In this document: one piece after another, positions 17,290-27,804 of the stretch
Position numbering within the stretch: position 1 is the first letter of the stretch
Layout: the number at the start of each line of letters is the position of its first letter
From: Alphaproteobacteria bacterium
GTDB taxonomy: Bacteria; Pseudomonadota; Alphaproteobacteria; Caulobacterales; Hyphomonadaceae
Direction of reading: 5' to 3'
DNA: 64,000 bases
Assembly: GCA_018969425.1 (NCBI GenBank)
Contig: JAGWYJ010000004.1
Location: forward strand, 1 to 64,000
Notes under the pieces: model-generated
The model's database searches: none
The model's input: the letters and a program-made list of their open reading frames with translations, nothing else
Told to the model about the DNA's origin: nothing
Translations under genes and position numbers: made by a program

Positions 17290-17664
17290 CCGTGCATATT
17301 TAACACAAAATGTTCAATATGCAACATACAGGACATCGGTTCAGCGCCGATCCAGAAGCCAAAAATCCTCCAGCAATCTACCTATCCCGAAAGCCGCGGC
17401 GCGGTCGGAGAAAACGAACCACCTCTGCTAGTTGGACTTGTCGCGGCTGATACGAAAGTCCTGCCCCGCGACCGCCCTTGTCTGTCGCTTCACGAGCCCA
17501 TTCCGGCCAGTCAGCCAAAGCACTGCGACCGGCAGTTCATCGCCCGAAGCAGTCATCGATGCGCTGGGCTTGGCCCTACAATTTGGCGCAGGTCACACCC
17601 TTCGCGCTGGCCGTGCCTGTGATACCAGGGACGCAACAACACGCGATTTCGGCAGGGTGCCGCC
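17290..17664. other. Intergenic, no gene seen
   Basis: This 375-base gap separates the divergent ATPase and VOC genes. The left 40 bases are AT-rich and presumably promoter. I recognise no coding remnant in the rest. Confidence 0.4.
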
Positions 17665-18132
17665 ATGAGTTTTCGGGCTGTAGTGATGCTGGCAGTGGCG
17701 CTCGCGGCTTGCGACCGCACCGGTCCGCCAACAAAGAGCGCAAGCCAAGGAGCCGCCAGCGTGACAAATCCGGTCTACCACTTTGAAATTCCCGTCACCG
17801 ACATGGATCGGGCCGTGCACTTTTATCAATCAGTGTTCGGATACGAGTTAAGTCGACAGACAGTTGACGGGTACGAGATGGCCTTTTTTCCGCGTGCCGA
17901 TGGCGCGCCCGGCGCAAGTGGAGCGCTAGCCAGGGGCGATGTCTATGTGCCGTCGAAATCAGGGGCGATCATCTACTTCGATGTTCCCGACATCGACCCG
18001 GTGCTTGAACGAGCGTTAGCGCAAGGAGCAACGATCCTATATGCCAAGAAGCATGTTGGGGCGGCCGGATACGTCGCAGAGATCTCAGATAGTGAGGGCA
18101 ATCGCATTGCCCTCAGCGCAGTCTCTGACTAA
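17665..18132 (+). CDS. VOC (glyoxalase-fold) domain lipoprotein
   Basis: The 155-residue product begins MSFRAVVMLAVALAACDRTG, a short signal with lipobox LAAC. Residues 35-150 form a VOC domain: VYHFEIPVTDMDRAVHFYQS, FGYEL, IIYFDVPDIDPVL, GATILYAKK and ISDSEGNRIALS, the last containing the E-x-N-x-I/L end strand. VOC proteins of this type (COG3324-like) are usually cytosolic; anchoring to the membrane on the periplasmic side is unusual. A metalloenzyme or ligand-binding role is possible. It lies within the guaA-associated island and has no co-directional partner. Confidence 0.82.
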   Translation: MSFRAVVMLAVALAACDRTGPPTKSASQGAASVTNPVYHFEIPVTDMDRAVHFYQSVFGYELSRQTVDGYEMAFFPRADGAPGASGALARGDVYVPSKSGAIIYFDVPDIDPVLERALAQGATILYAKKHVGAAGYVAEISDSEGNRIALSAVSD

Positions 18133-18253
18133 CCGAAACCTCTCAATCATTGCTTGGCAACCGGCAGCTTAGGGCCAGTTGAGCCAGTGAGCCTGCCCTC
18201 GCGGACACAGCAGCTCATCTCCCAAAGCGCGACAGTCGCGAAAAATCGAAAGG

Positions 18254-18667
18254 TCAGTCTACCCTGATCGGGTAGTTGGGATACTTCCTACCCAGCTCTC
18301 TGTGCATCCGTTTTATCTCCCGATCCGTGATTTCGGAGATGGCCGCCTCGGCTTCCTGTTGAACCTCAGGGCCGAACGAGTTCGGCGCGTACATCGGGAA
18401 AAGTGTTTCAAACGGCTCCCCGCCGAATGAGTACCGACCTTCCGACTCGACAAGACTCTGGCGGATCATACGCATCGCGAACAACTGACATTCGCAGGGG
18501 CTCGGGGCGTAAGCCTCGAAGATGGCATCGTCGCCGATCCCCACGACTTGAACAGCCGATTTCCAACCGTTCTTCGCCCGCCTTGGAGCCCATGCTCGTA
18601 TCGACACCTTGGGTGCTGATTCCGACCTGAAGGCGCCCACCATTCCAAGTAATTGACGCCCAGGCAT
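18254..18667 (-). CDS. Hypothetical protein, start disturbed by repeats
   Basis: The open frame encodes 137 residues, but its first codons lie inside short tandem repeats that look like an insertion-sequence end, so the original N-terminus was probably replaced. The conserved-looking part is AVQVVGIGDDAIFEAYAPSP, then CECQLFAMRMIRQSLVES and EITDREIKRMHREL. I do not recognise a family with confidence. It is an island gene of unknown function, perhaps truncated. Confidence 0.45.
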   Translation of the reverse strand: MPGRQLLGMVGAFRSESAPKVSIRAWAPRRAKNGWKSAVQVVGIGDDAIFEAYAPSPCECQLFAMRMIRQSLVESEGRYSFGGEPFETLFPMYAPNSFGPEVQQEAEAAISEITDREIKRMHRELGRKYPNYPIRVD

Positions 18668-18709
18668 TCCTGCTAATTGACGCCCACCATTCCGATTAAT
18701 CGACGCACA
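18641..18709. repeat. Three ~22-bp tandem repeats, IS21-end-like
   Basis: CATTCCAAGTAATTGACGCC at 18641, CATTCCTGCTAATTGACGCC at 18665 and CATTCCGATTAATCGACGCA at 18688 repeat with periods of 24 and 23 bases. The core is CATTCC-N4-TAATTGACGCCCA, with one T-to-C change in the third copy. They sit exactly where the integrase gene is broken. Multiple short terminal repeats are a feature of IS21-family ends; assigning these to that family is inference. Confidence 0.6.
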
Positions 18710-19413
18710 CCCTGCAGAAGGAGTTTCATCCCGAGGCGGATTGTCAGCGTGGTTGCGACCCGCTCGATCAGTCTGAAGGCAATTCTGATCTCGCTTGGCG
18801 CGAGGGACCTGTCTCTGATCTGAAATGTTGCGATGGATGACGGAGCGACAGCGTCCGCCGGGTTGGCGATCATCTCGCCTTGCAGGACCGCAAAGCCGAA
18901 AATCTGCTTCACGATATCACGCACGTGGATCGCCGTAGCCGGCGCCCCGCGGCTTTTGACCTTGTTGCACAGCGCCCTCAAATCGTCGGGCGTGATTTCG
19001 GTCATGAGCCGACTCTTCCATGCCGGGGCGATATCCCGGTCATAGATGTGCCGCCGCATGTCCCGGGTCGACTGGGCGATCTTCGCTTCCCTGAAGTAGA
19101 AGTCTCCCCACTCCCCAAGCGAGCGCGCGGTTGAAACGCGGCGCTTCTCGCGCTGCTTTTCCTGGGCGGGAGAGCGGCCGGCCTTGGCCGCTCTGCGGGC
19201 CTCAATGCATCGCTCGCGGGCCTCCGCCAGCGTGATCCCATCGCGACCGTATTGGCCAATGGTGAGAGTCTCGCGTCTCCCGTGCAGCCGGTAGTCGAGC
19301 CGGAAGACGATGATGCCCGTGGTTTTGACTAAGGCATACATACCGTCACGGTCCGAGACTTTGTACGTTTTGTCCCTTGATTTCAGGTTCTTGAGTGCAG
19401 TGTCGGTCAGCAT
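18673..19413 (-). pseudogene. Tyrosine-recombinase integrase, C-terminally truncated
   Basis: From ATG 19413 (AGGAGCGG upstream) the frame encodes 246 residues against about 400 in intact island integrases. The N-terminal arm-binding domain (MLTDTALKNLKSRDKTYKVS; LTIGQYGRDGITLAEARE) and the core-binding domain (DIAPAWKSRLMTEITPDDLR; GAPATAIHVRDIVKQIFGFA) are present. The frame breaks after IRLGMKLLL at about 18715, where the catalytic R-K-H-R-Y domain should begin, and tandem repeats start. It lies next to the guaA 3' end, the usual place for an integrase specific for that site. Confidence 0.88.
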
Positions 19414-19743
19414 TTTCCGCTCCTTTTTGGATGCGGCGAGGCAGAAAAAACGGGGCCGAAAGACCGTCAGCCAAAATACCGTCAATACTCACCTATCCGC
19501 CTGGTTTCACAGTGTATTTCGGTCGAAACGTGCGGAAATGGCGGTAAAGGGGCATGACGGTGCGGCGATCAATCGGCTTTCGCCGATGCCGCCACGCCGT
19601 CGCGCGTACCGCCAGGCCGTCACGCTGCTCAGCGAAAGGCGGCGATAGATGTCGATTGGATTTCTAATGGAGTTTCAGGGCTCTAGGCAGGATCGCCGAT
19701 TGAGCGGCGAACTACCGGAAAGAGCTCTGAATCATTCCCACTC
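19243..19743. repeat. Right copy of ~500-bp direct repeat, ending in guaA
   Basis: This is the partner of 13370-13868: integrase 5' end, leader with the pentad GATAGATGTCGATTGGATTT, and attachment core AAGAGCTCTGAATCATTCCC running into the guaA stop codon. The 318 bases between the integrase ATG and guaA contain no gene. Divergence between the copies points to two related but separate elements rather than a recent duplication. Confidence 0.85.
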
Positions 19744-21303
19744 GATAGTGCCCGGAGGCTTGGATGTAATGTCATAGACGACGCGATTAACGCCCTTGAC
19801 CTCATTGATGATACGCGTCGCGCACCGACCGAGGACGTCATGCGGAAAAGGATAGTAATCAGCCGTCATGCCGTCCGTTGACGTCACCGCTCGAAGAGCC
19901 AGCACGTTATCGTAGGTGCGCCCATCGCCCATGACCCCGACGCTCCGCACAGGCAACAAGACCGCGAAGGCCTGCCAGATCTCGTCATAAAGACCGGCCT
20001 TGCGTATCTCATCGAGGTAGATCGCATCCGCCTTCTGGAGGATCGCAACACGCTCCGCAGTCACCTCTCCCGGAATTCGGATGGCGAGACCCGGACCAGG
20101 GAAGGGATGTCGTCCGACGAAGGCCGGAGGAAGACCAAGCTCCCGGCCCAACGCCCTCACCTCGTCCTTGAAGAGCTCTCTCAAAGGCTCGACGAGCCTG
20201 AGATTCATGCGTTCGGGAAGACCTCCCACATTGTGATGAGACTTGATGGTGACAGAGGGCCCTCCGTCAAATGAGACGCTCTCGATGACGTCAGGATAGA
20301 GCGTTCCCTGAGCGAGGAACCGCGCATCCCCCACCCGACGCGCCTCGCGCTCGAATATCTCAATGAACTTCGCCCCGATGAACTTCCGCTTCGCCTCAGG
20401 ATCCGTCACTCCAGAGAGGCCGCCGAGAAACTCGCCTCGCGCATCCACGTGGACCAGCGGAATATTGTAGTGCTCGCGGAACAGGGTCACCACCTCCTCC
20501 GCCTCGCCCTTTCGCATGAGCCCCGTATCAACGAAAACGCACGTCAGCTGCTCTCCGATTGCTTCATGGATGAGCACCGCCGCCACAGAGGAATCCACTC
20601 CTCCGGATAAGCCGCAGATCACCCGGTCGCCTCCAACCTGAGAGCCAATGCGCTCCACCGCCTCGGAACGAAAAGCGGCCATCGTCCAGTCGCCGCGGAG
20701 GCCGGCGATCCGCTTGAGGAAATTCTCCAGCAGACGGGCGCCGTCGGGAGTATGGACCACCTCAGGATGGAACATGGTCGTGTAAAAACGTCTTCGCTCG
20801 TCCACAGCCACCGCGAACGGGGCGTTCGGCGAGACGCCGATCACCTGAAAGCCTTCCGGCAGACGTGTCACCCGGTCGCCGTGGCTCATCCAGACCGGAT
20901 ATCGCTCGCCGACCCGCCACACGCCTTCAAAGAGCGGACTGTCAGCAAGGACCTCCACATCCGCGCGACCGAACTCACGCGCATGACCGCCCTCAACCTC
21001 CCCGCCAAGCTGAACCGAAAGGGTCTGCTGCCCATAGCAGATCGCAAGCACGGGAACGCCTAGCGAAAAGATCTGATCAGGGGCGCGGGGGCTGGCGCCA
21101 GTCGTCACGCTCGCCGGACCGCCCGAAAGAATGACAGCCTTCGGCGCAAATCCCCCTTCCAGAACGGATGCGGCGCGGTTGTAGGGATGAACCTCGCAGT
21201 AAACGCCGATTTCACGAACGCGGCGAGCGATGAGCTGCGTCACCTGACTTCCGAAATCAACGATCAGAACCCGCTCGTGCAGGCCGTCGGCCGGTTTCGT
21301 CAT
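19732..21303 (-). CDS. guaA: GMP synthase (glutamine-hydrolysing)
   Basis: The 523-residue enzyme converts XMP to GMP. The N-terminal class I amidotransferase domain ([19 protein letters not shown]; catalytic cysteine in [18 protein letters not shown] histidine) is followed by the ATP pyrophosphatase domain with P-loop [15 protein letters not shown] near residue 230. The C-terminal dimerisation domain ends GTIEWE. The 3' end, including the stop, is the attachment site of the neighbouring island, and integration reconstitutes the last codons. guaB lies 1.7 kb upstream on the same strand. Confidence 0.98.
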   Translation of the reverse strand: MTKPADGLHERVLIVDFGSQVTQLIARRVREIGVYCEVHPYNRAASVLEGGFAPKAVILSGGPASVTTGASPRAPDQIFSLGVPVLAICYGQQTLSVQLGGEVEGGHAREFGRADVEVLADSPLFEGVWRVGERYPVWMSHGDRVTRLPEGFQVIGVSPNAPFAVAVDERRRFYTTMFHPEVVHTPDGARLLENFLKRIAGLRGDWTMAAFRSEAVERIGSQVGGDRVICGLSGGVDSSVAAVLIHEAIGEQLTCVFVDTGLMRKGEAEEVVTLFREHYNIPLVHVDARGEFLGGLSGVTDPEAKRKFIGAKFIEIFEREARRVGDARFLAQGTLYPDVIESVSFDGGPSVTIKSHHNVGGLPERMNLRLVEPLRELFKDEVRALGRELGLPPAFVGRHPFPGPGLAIRIPGEVTAERVAILQKADAIYLDEIRKAGLYDEIWQAFAVLLPVRSVGVMGDGRTYDNVLALRAVTSTDGMTADYYPFPHDVLGRCATRIINEVKGVNRVVYDITSKPPGTIEWE

Positions 21304-21373
21304 TCCATCTCTCCGATTTCCTGATGCCTGCCCGGGGCGATCTTGTCGCCCCGCATATCGAACGCACGTCCCT

Positions 21374-22681
21374 TCATGACGCCCTCGCCAGAAGAGCGAC
21401 GAAAAACCCGTCGCATCCCGAAGAACGAGGAGACAGGCGAATGGCGCCGTCTGCCGTTCGCCGGCGCCTCACCAGACGGGCGCCGGCATCCGTCAGGCGG
21501 CCGGATGTCACCGCCGCTTCCGCCGCATCGCCCATTCGGAACCCGCTGGTCTCGGCAAGAAACCGGAGGATCTGGTCCTCATTCTCCTCCATAAGGAAGG
21601 AGCAGGTGACATAGACCAGCCGCCCGCCAGGTCTCACGCAGACGCTGGCCTCACGCAGAATCATCGCCTGATCTGCGATCCTTTTTTCGAGCGCTCCCGG
21701 CGAGACCCGCCACTTGGCGTCGGGTTTACGACGCCAGGTGCCGACCCCTGTGCAGGGCGCATCGATCATCACGAGATCCATCGCTGACGCCAGATCGTCC
21801 ACGGAGGCGTTCTCTCTGGGATGACGAAGCTGGACGTTGCGCGCTCCAGCCCGCTCCATACGCGGAATGAGGGCTGACAGTCGTCGACCATCATTGTCAT
21901 GGGCGAAGATCTGCCCTCGATTCTCCATCATCGCCGCCATCGCCAGCGTCTTGCCGCCGCCGCCCGCGCAATAATCAAGCACCTGCTCGCCCGGACGCGC
22001 TCCGCTGACAGCTGCTGCGATCTGGCTGCCCATATCCTGAACCTCGACCCATCCCTTCGAATAGGCCGGAATCGCCTCCACGCTGTCTCCGCGATCAATC
22101 GCTTCGGGGGCCGGGATCCGGAACCCATCCCGCAATTCCGGTATCGGACGCGCCCGCACGCTCTCGAGAGCCCGACCCGCGCGCTCCGCGTCCGCCTTGA
22201 GCGTGTTGACCCTGAGATCGACCGGAGCGCGTCGCGCCATGTCCTGGGCCTCAATGACCGCCTCAGGGCCGAAGGCCCGCTCGAGATGCGGGGTCATCCA
22301 TTCGGGAAAATCGCCGCGCACATACGCCGGAGCCGAGGGATCCGGGGCCATGAGAAGCGCCTCACGTTCAGCTCCCTGCAGGGCTGAAGGCGCGTGCTCA
22401 TCGCGAAACGCCTCCTCAATGCGCCGGACGTCCCAGTCCCACGCGTATCGCAGCGCCCCGATCGCAAGGGCGCGCGCATCCGCCGTTCCCATCGCCCAGG
22501 CGATGGACTGACGCCGTCTCAGCGCATCAAGAACCAGCCCGGAGACCCAGGCGCGATCGCGCGCGCCAGCATAGCGGGCCCGCTTGCCCCAGTCACGCAT
22601 CGCCTCGCGAACAGGCTGCCTGTGCTCGAGGACATCCCTCAGCACATGCATAGCGCCTGCGATACGTCCGCCATCCCTCAT
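21374..22681 (-). CDS. RsmB/NOP-family RNA (cytosine-5)-methyltransferase
   Basis: This 435-residue protein has an N-terminal NusB-like helical region (residues 1-130) and a Rossmann methyltransferase domain: [19 protein letters not shown] (SAM motif I), [20 protein letters not shown] with the PC motif cysteine, and [16 protein letters not shown] with the catalytic TC motif. This is the architecture of RsmB, which methylates C967 of 16S rRNA; in alphaproteobacteria several paralogues exist, so I withhold the symbol. The start overlaps the DUF3088 stop by 4 bases (ATGA). Confidence 0.9.
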   Translation of the reverse strand: MRDGGRIAGAMHVLRDVLEHRQPVREAMRDWGKRARYAGARDRAWVSGLVLDALRRRQSIAWAMGTADARALAIGALRYAWDWDVRRIEEAFRDEHAPSALQGAEREALLMAPDPSAPAYVRGDFPEWMTPHLERAFGPEAVIEAQDMARRAPVDLRVNTLKADAERAGRALESVRARPIPELRDGFRIPAPEAIDRGDSVEAIPAYSKGWVEVQDMGSQIAAAVSGARPGEQVLDYCAGGGGKTLAMAAMMENRGQIFAHDNDGRRLSALIPRMERAGARNVQLRHPRENASVDDLASAMDLVMIDAPCTGVGTWRRKPDAKWRVSPGALEKRIADQAMILREASVCVRPGGRLVYVTCSFLMEENEDQILRFLAETSGFRMGDAAEAAVTSGRLTDAGARLVRRRRTADGAIRLSPRSSGCDGFFVALLARAS

Positions 22682-23010
22682 GGATGAGGACCCGCCCCGC
22701 CGTGACGAATGCAGAGTTCCCTCGCAATCTGCCGCGGGTCGGTGAGAATGGCCCAGTCTCCGGTGCGGACAGCATGGTCCGGAGCGCCGTCCGCAGGCAT
22801 CACGAGAACCGGCATCGACTGATGAGCCTCCCCGAGCAGGTCGATCAGCTCATGGCGAGGCCGGGGAAAGGCCATTCGCTTCACATCGACCGCTAAAAGC
22901 CAGTGCGGATTGACCAGAAGCGCGCCCTCCATCGTGGCGCAGTCCTGACAATACCACGCCTCCCCCAGATCATCAAAAGGCGCAGCGAGCAGGTAGAGCC
23001 GGTCCTTCAT
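22678..23010 (-). CDS. DUF3088 family protein
   Basis: The 110-residue protein begins MKDRLYLLAAPFDD and carries WYCQDCATMEGAL, VDVKRMAFPRPRHELIDLLG and QSMPVLVMPA, which match DUF3088, a thioredoxin-like fold with a CxxC pair (residues 21-24, C-Q-D-C). It lies 3 bases after guaB and overlaps the methyltransferase start, so it is part of the guaB operon. Biochemical role unknown. Confidence 0.8.
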   Translation of the reverse strand: MKDRLYLLAAPFDDLGEAWYCQDCATMEGALLVNPHWLLAVDVKRMAFPRPRHELIDLLGEAHQSMPVLVMPADGAPDHAVRTGDWAILTDPRQIARELCIRHGGAGPHP

Positions 23011-23013
23011 GCG

Positions 23014-24624
<1,611 letters not shown>

Positions 24625-25080
24625 CTACTGGGTGACGTAGCAGGTCCCGACAGCATCCGCGAAGGCCTGCTGAGCCTTCGTATCGATGGCGTTATCGGCG
24701 AACCATTTGCGCGAACGCATCTGAGCCATGCCGTCGCGGTTCACATATCCTTCCCAGACCCACGTGAAGAGAGCCTGCGCGCCCAGGGTCTTGACCGTCT
24801 GCTTACCCACGCAGGCGCATACCCCGGCGTCGAGCCCCGAGGCGCCGCAGGCCGCAACCCAGGTCGCCTCATCCGCCAGCGGCGCATTGGCTGCAGCCAG
24901 TCGCGCGCGCTCCGCCTCAGCCGCCGCAGCCGCCTCAGCCGCGGCTTTCTCAGCGGCCGCCGCCTCGGCGGCCGCAGCGGCTGCGGTTTCTTCAGCTGAC
25001 GGCGCGGCAGGCGCGCCGCCGCCGTCCCCGCAGGCGCCCAGCGCCAGCGCCAATGCGATCGCACAGATATAGGATTTCAT
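24625..25080 (-). CDS. Small lipoprotein with Ala/Glu-rich helix
   Basis: The 151-residue protein starts MKSYICAIALALALGACGDG with lipobox LGAC. Residues 30-70 form an extremely alanine-rich, Glu/Lys-containing stretch likely to be a long helix or spacer. The rest contains CGASGLDAGVCACVGKQTVK with several cysteines, and ends CYVTQ with a TAG stop. A GGAGGGG ribosome binding site precedes ATG 25080. It is probably a periplasm-facing envelope lipoprotein; function unknown. Confidence 0.75.
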   Translation of the reverse strand: MKSYICAIALALALGACGDGGGAPAAPSAEETAAAAAAEAAAAEKAAAEAAAAAEAERARLAAANAPLADEATWVAACGASGLDAGVCACVGKQTVKTLGAQALFTWVWEGYVNRDGMAQMRSRKWFADNAIDTKAQQAFADAVGTCYVTQ

Positions 25081-25192
25081 GATGCGCCCCTCCCTAAGGC
25101 CTGCGGACGGCGTCGCGTCCCCACGATGATGGCGTGAACCGTACACCACCGCTCACAAGAATTCAGCTGGTTTCGTTCAAGAAATTAAACCG

Positions 25193-25921
25193 TCAGGACC
25201 CCTGACGTCCGCGGAAACCACGGGCGATAACGAACGTCTCGGGACTTTCGGGACGACTGGATGGGGGTTTCCAGTGCCTCACATCCCCGAAATGGGCCTT
25301 GAGAATCTCAAGGAGCTCCCCCTGGGCGCCGCCCTGAAAGACCTTGCCGATAAAATCGCCGCCTCTGGCGAGATGAGCGACGGCGAAACGCGCAGCCTCT
25401 TCGGCAAGGGCCACCGTCCGCACATGATCGGTCTGGCGATGACCGGTCGTATCAGCAGCCATATCGGAAAGTACAAGCCCCGGAGCCGCGCCAAGCGCCG
25501 CCATGAGACGATCCGGCATGCCGGGCTCCGTCATGTCTCCCTGAAAAAACACAGCATCGCCCAGAGGCTCTACCGGCAGGAGATCCACACCGACAATGGC
25601 CTGAGCTCCCTTCTCGAGCGCGACCTGCGCCCAGCCGCCCGGAGCGCAACCGAGGTCCACAACACGGACCCCTCGGCGAAAGACAGAGAATTTCTCGTCG
25701 ATCTCAAGAAGCTTGTAAGCCGCCCGGGCCCTGTACCCCGCCTCTATGGCGCGACGCACATACGGATCGTTGAGCTGACGCTCAACCCATTGACGGGACG
25801 ACTTTCCAAGCTGCTTCCGGCGAACTTTCTGCTTCTTCGCAAGGGTGCGCCCCCCGACAGGGCCCCGCGCGTCCTCAGGGGGAGACCACCGCCGTCGACC
25901 GGTTTCATCCTCTGTGCTCAC
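25193..25921 (-). CDS. rlmE: 23S rRNA (uridine-2'-O-)-methyltransferase
   Basis: The 242-residue FtsJ-family enzyme methylates U2552 of 23S rRNA. AAYKLLEIDEKF supplies the catalytic lysine, VVDLGCAPGGWAQVAL is the SAM motif, VLSDMAADTTGHRQTDH the catalytic aspartate, and DFIGKVFQGG and ESPETFVIARGFR the distal lysine and glutamate of the K-D-K-E tetrad. A basic N-terminal extension (KKQKVRRKQLGKSSRQWV) precedes it, as in many alphaproteobacteria. The start overlaps the ppx stop by 4 bases. Confidence 0.95.
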   Translation of the reverse strand: MSTEDETGRRRWSPPEDARGPVGGRTLAKKQKVRRKQLGKSSRQWVERQLNDPYVRRAIEAGYRARAAYKLLEIDEKFSVFRRGVRVVDLGCAPGGWAQVALEKGAQAIVGVDLLPVEPLGDAVFFQGDMTEPGMPDRLMAALGAAPGLVLSDMAADTTGHRQTDHVRTVALAEEAARFAVAHLARGGDFIGKVFQGGAQGELLEILKAHFGDVRHWKPPSSRPESPETFVIARGFRGRQGS

Positions 25922-27024
25922 TGAGCCCTCTCCCCTGCGCTGGCCGGAGCGCGACGGCGGCCAGAATCTGATCGCCGGACCGCAGGAGCTCCGTCTCTGG
26001 CTCCATGCATCATTGAGAGAAGAATGCCTTCACGCAGACCCCGGTCTCCGACACGAAGGCGCGCCGAGGGCCATAGCGACCAGACCGCATCAAGAATGGC
26101 GCATCCGGCCATGACAAGATCGGCCCTTTGAGGGCCGATGCACGGCTCAGCCGCGCGTTCGTCGGGACTGGCGCGATACAGACGATCCCGCGCCGCCTCC
26201 GCCTCTTCACGCAGGAGCCAGATCCCATCAACCGCCGAACGCGAATAACGCTCAAGACGGAGATGCACACCTGCGAGGCTCGTGACCGTTCCGGAGTTAC
26301 CGATGAGCTGACCCCGGCCGGCCTCGAACAGAGGACCGAAGCGGGTCGCAGCATCGTGGGCGGCTAACCGATCGCGAACCGACGCGACCATTCTGTCATA
26401 CCAGCCCTCGGACTGATCGTCGAAACTCTCCGAGAGGGTCACAACCCCAACCGGAAAGGACGCCCAGCCAAGGATAGGCGGCCTCCGGGCGCATCCCTCG
26501 ACGCCGCGGGAAAGGGCGGCGCGGGCGTCAATCCAGCAGAGTTCGGTCGATCCGCCCCCGATATCGATGACAAGCGCAAAATCCGAATCGCGATCCACCA
26601 GATCGAGCGAACCCAGAAGCGCGAACTTGGCCTCCTCCTTGGGGGATATGGTCTCCATCCTGAGACCGACATCAGACCGAACGCGTTCGAGAAACTCCCG
26701 CCCGTTTGACGCCGCGCGACAGGCCTGGGTCGCAATACATCGGGTGTCCCGAACAGAGTGCCGCCGGATCTTTTCCGCACAGCGCCGAACCGCCCCAAGC
26801 GCACGCGTCATGGCCTCCTCGGAGAGGCGGCCCGTCCGCGCGAGCCCCTCGCCCAGCCGGACGATCTGAGAATAGGAATCGACCACGCGCAATCCTCCCG
26901 ATGCGGATCTCTCCGCGATCAGGAGCCGGCAGTTGTTCGTGCCCAGGTCGAGCGCCGCATAGAGGCCCCCGCCGGGCCTCGATCGGCGCGCAGACGCGGC
27001 TCGCGCAGGATAAGGCCTCGCCAT
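25918..27024 (-). CDS. Ppx/GppA phosphatase family protein
   Basis: The 368-residue protein contains LYAALDLGTNNCRLLIAERS (phosphate-binding motif of the ASKHA fold) near residue 20, LVIDIGGGSTELCWID near residue 150 and GNSGTVTSLAGVHLRL near residue 240. Such proteins hydrolyse polyphosphate or pppGpp; at this length, without the C-terminal HD domain of long Ppx enzymes, the substrate cannot be decided. Coupling to rlmE by an ATGA overlap is common in alphaproteobacteria. An rsh gene for (p)ppGpp lies 9 kb away. Confidence 0.92.
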   Translation of the reverse strand: MARPYPARAASARRSRPGGGLYAALDLGTNNCRLLIAERSASGGLRVVDSYSQIVRLGEGLARTGRLSEEAMTRALGAVRRCAEKIRRHSVRDTRCIATQACRAASNGREFLERVRSDVGLRMETISPKEEAKFALLGSLDLVDRDSDFALVIDIGGGSTELCWIDARAALSRGVEGCARRPPILGWASFPVGVVTLSESFDDQSEGWYDRMVASVRDRLAAHDAATRFGPLFEAGRGQLIGNSGTVTSLAGVHLRLERYSRSAVDGIWLLREEAEAARDRLYRASPDERAAEPCIGPQRADLVMAGCAILDAVWSLWPSARLRVGDRGLREGILLSMMHGARDGAPAVRRSDSGRRRAPASAGERAQ

Positions 27025-27308
27025 GGAGGTGTCCGCAATTTGAGTTGCACGCCTTTTAGCGCGCTTCCGCCTCGGCGTACACCATCATGGGCCGTCAGGC
27101 GCTTCATCCCCCCCATTCAGGCTGGATTCGCTATGGGGCTGACAGCAACGCTTGTCCTGACGCGCGCCCCGACCTAAGGTGTCGGATGGTTACGCCCATT
27201 ATCGCCCGTCCGGAGTTTGGGAGGAGCGGTCGAGGCGCGGCTGCTTCCCTCTGATGGGCGGGTTGAAATCGTCAGGGGCGAACGCGGAACATCCAGGGGT
27301 TTCGGGTC

Positions 27309-27641
27309 ATGAATTCCGTCAGATGCGCCAAGTTTTCGATCGGCCAGCAGGTCCGTCACAGGGTTTTCGCCTTCCGAGGGGTCATATTCGACGTGGATCC
27401 CGAGTTTGCGAACACGGAGGAGTGGTGGACCTCCATTCCCGAAGAAATCCGACCGCGCAAGGATCAGCCCTTCTATCATCTCCTGGCGACCAATGAGACA
27501 TCCCATTACGTGGCCTATGTCTCGGAACAGAACCTGTTGCCCGATGATGATCGGGAACCCGTCAACCATCCCTCGATCGCAGAGATCTTCGAGGTCGACG
27601 ATGAGGGCGGTTTCCGGATCAAGTCGGCGGTCGCGCACTGA
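27309..27641 (+). CDS. hspQ: Heat shock protein HspQ
   Basis: The 110-residue protein has the YccV/HspQ core: AKFSIGQQVRHRVFAFRGVI, FDVDPEF, PFYHLLATNE and YVAYVSEQNLLPDD. E. coli HspQ is a heat-shock specificity factor for Lon and is related to hemimethylated-DNA-binding proteins. The C-terminus (FEVDDEGGFRIKSAVAH) resembles alphaproteobacterial homologues. Upstream, GTTGAAA at about 27263-27269 resembles a sigma-32 -35 element, but no clear -10 follows. Confidence 0.92.
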   Translation: MNSVRCAKFSIGQQVRHRVFAFRGVIFDVDPEFANTEEWWTSIPEEIRPRKDQPFYHLLATNETSHYVAYVSEQNLLPDDDREPVNHPSIAEIFEVDDEGGFRIKSAVAH

Positions 27642-27804
27642 GGTCGTTGACCTCAGCTACAACCTTTCGCCCCCTTTAACCGACAGAGCGGACCCGGCGC
27701 ACGATGAGATCAGGCATGACCGGGGACAGTGACCAGACAGGCCTCGCCCGCTCGGGAGAGGCCCGGACCATCCCTTGCGTCCCCTCTGAGGGACATAGGG
27801 GATA

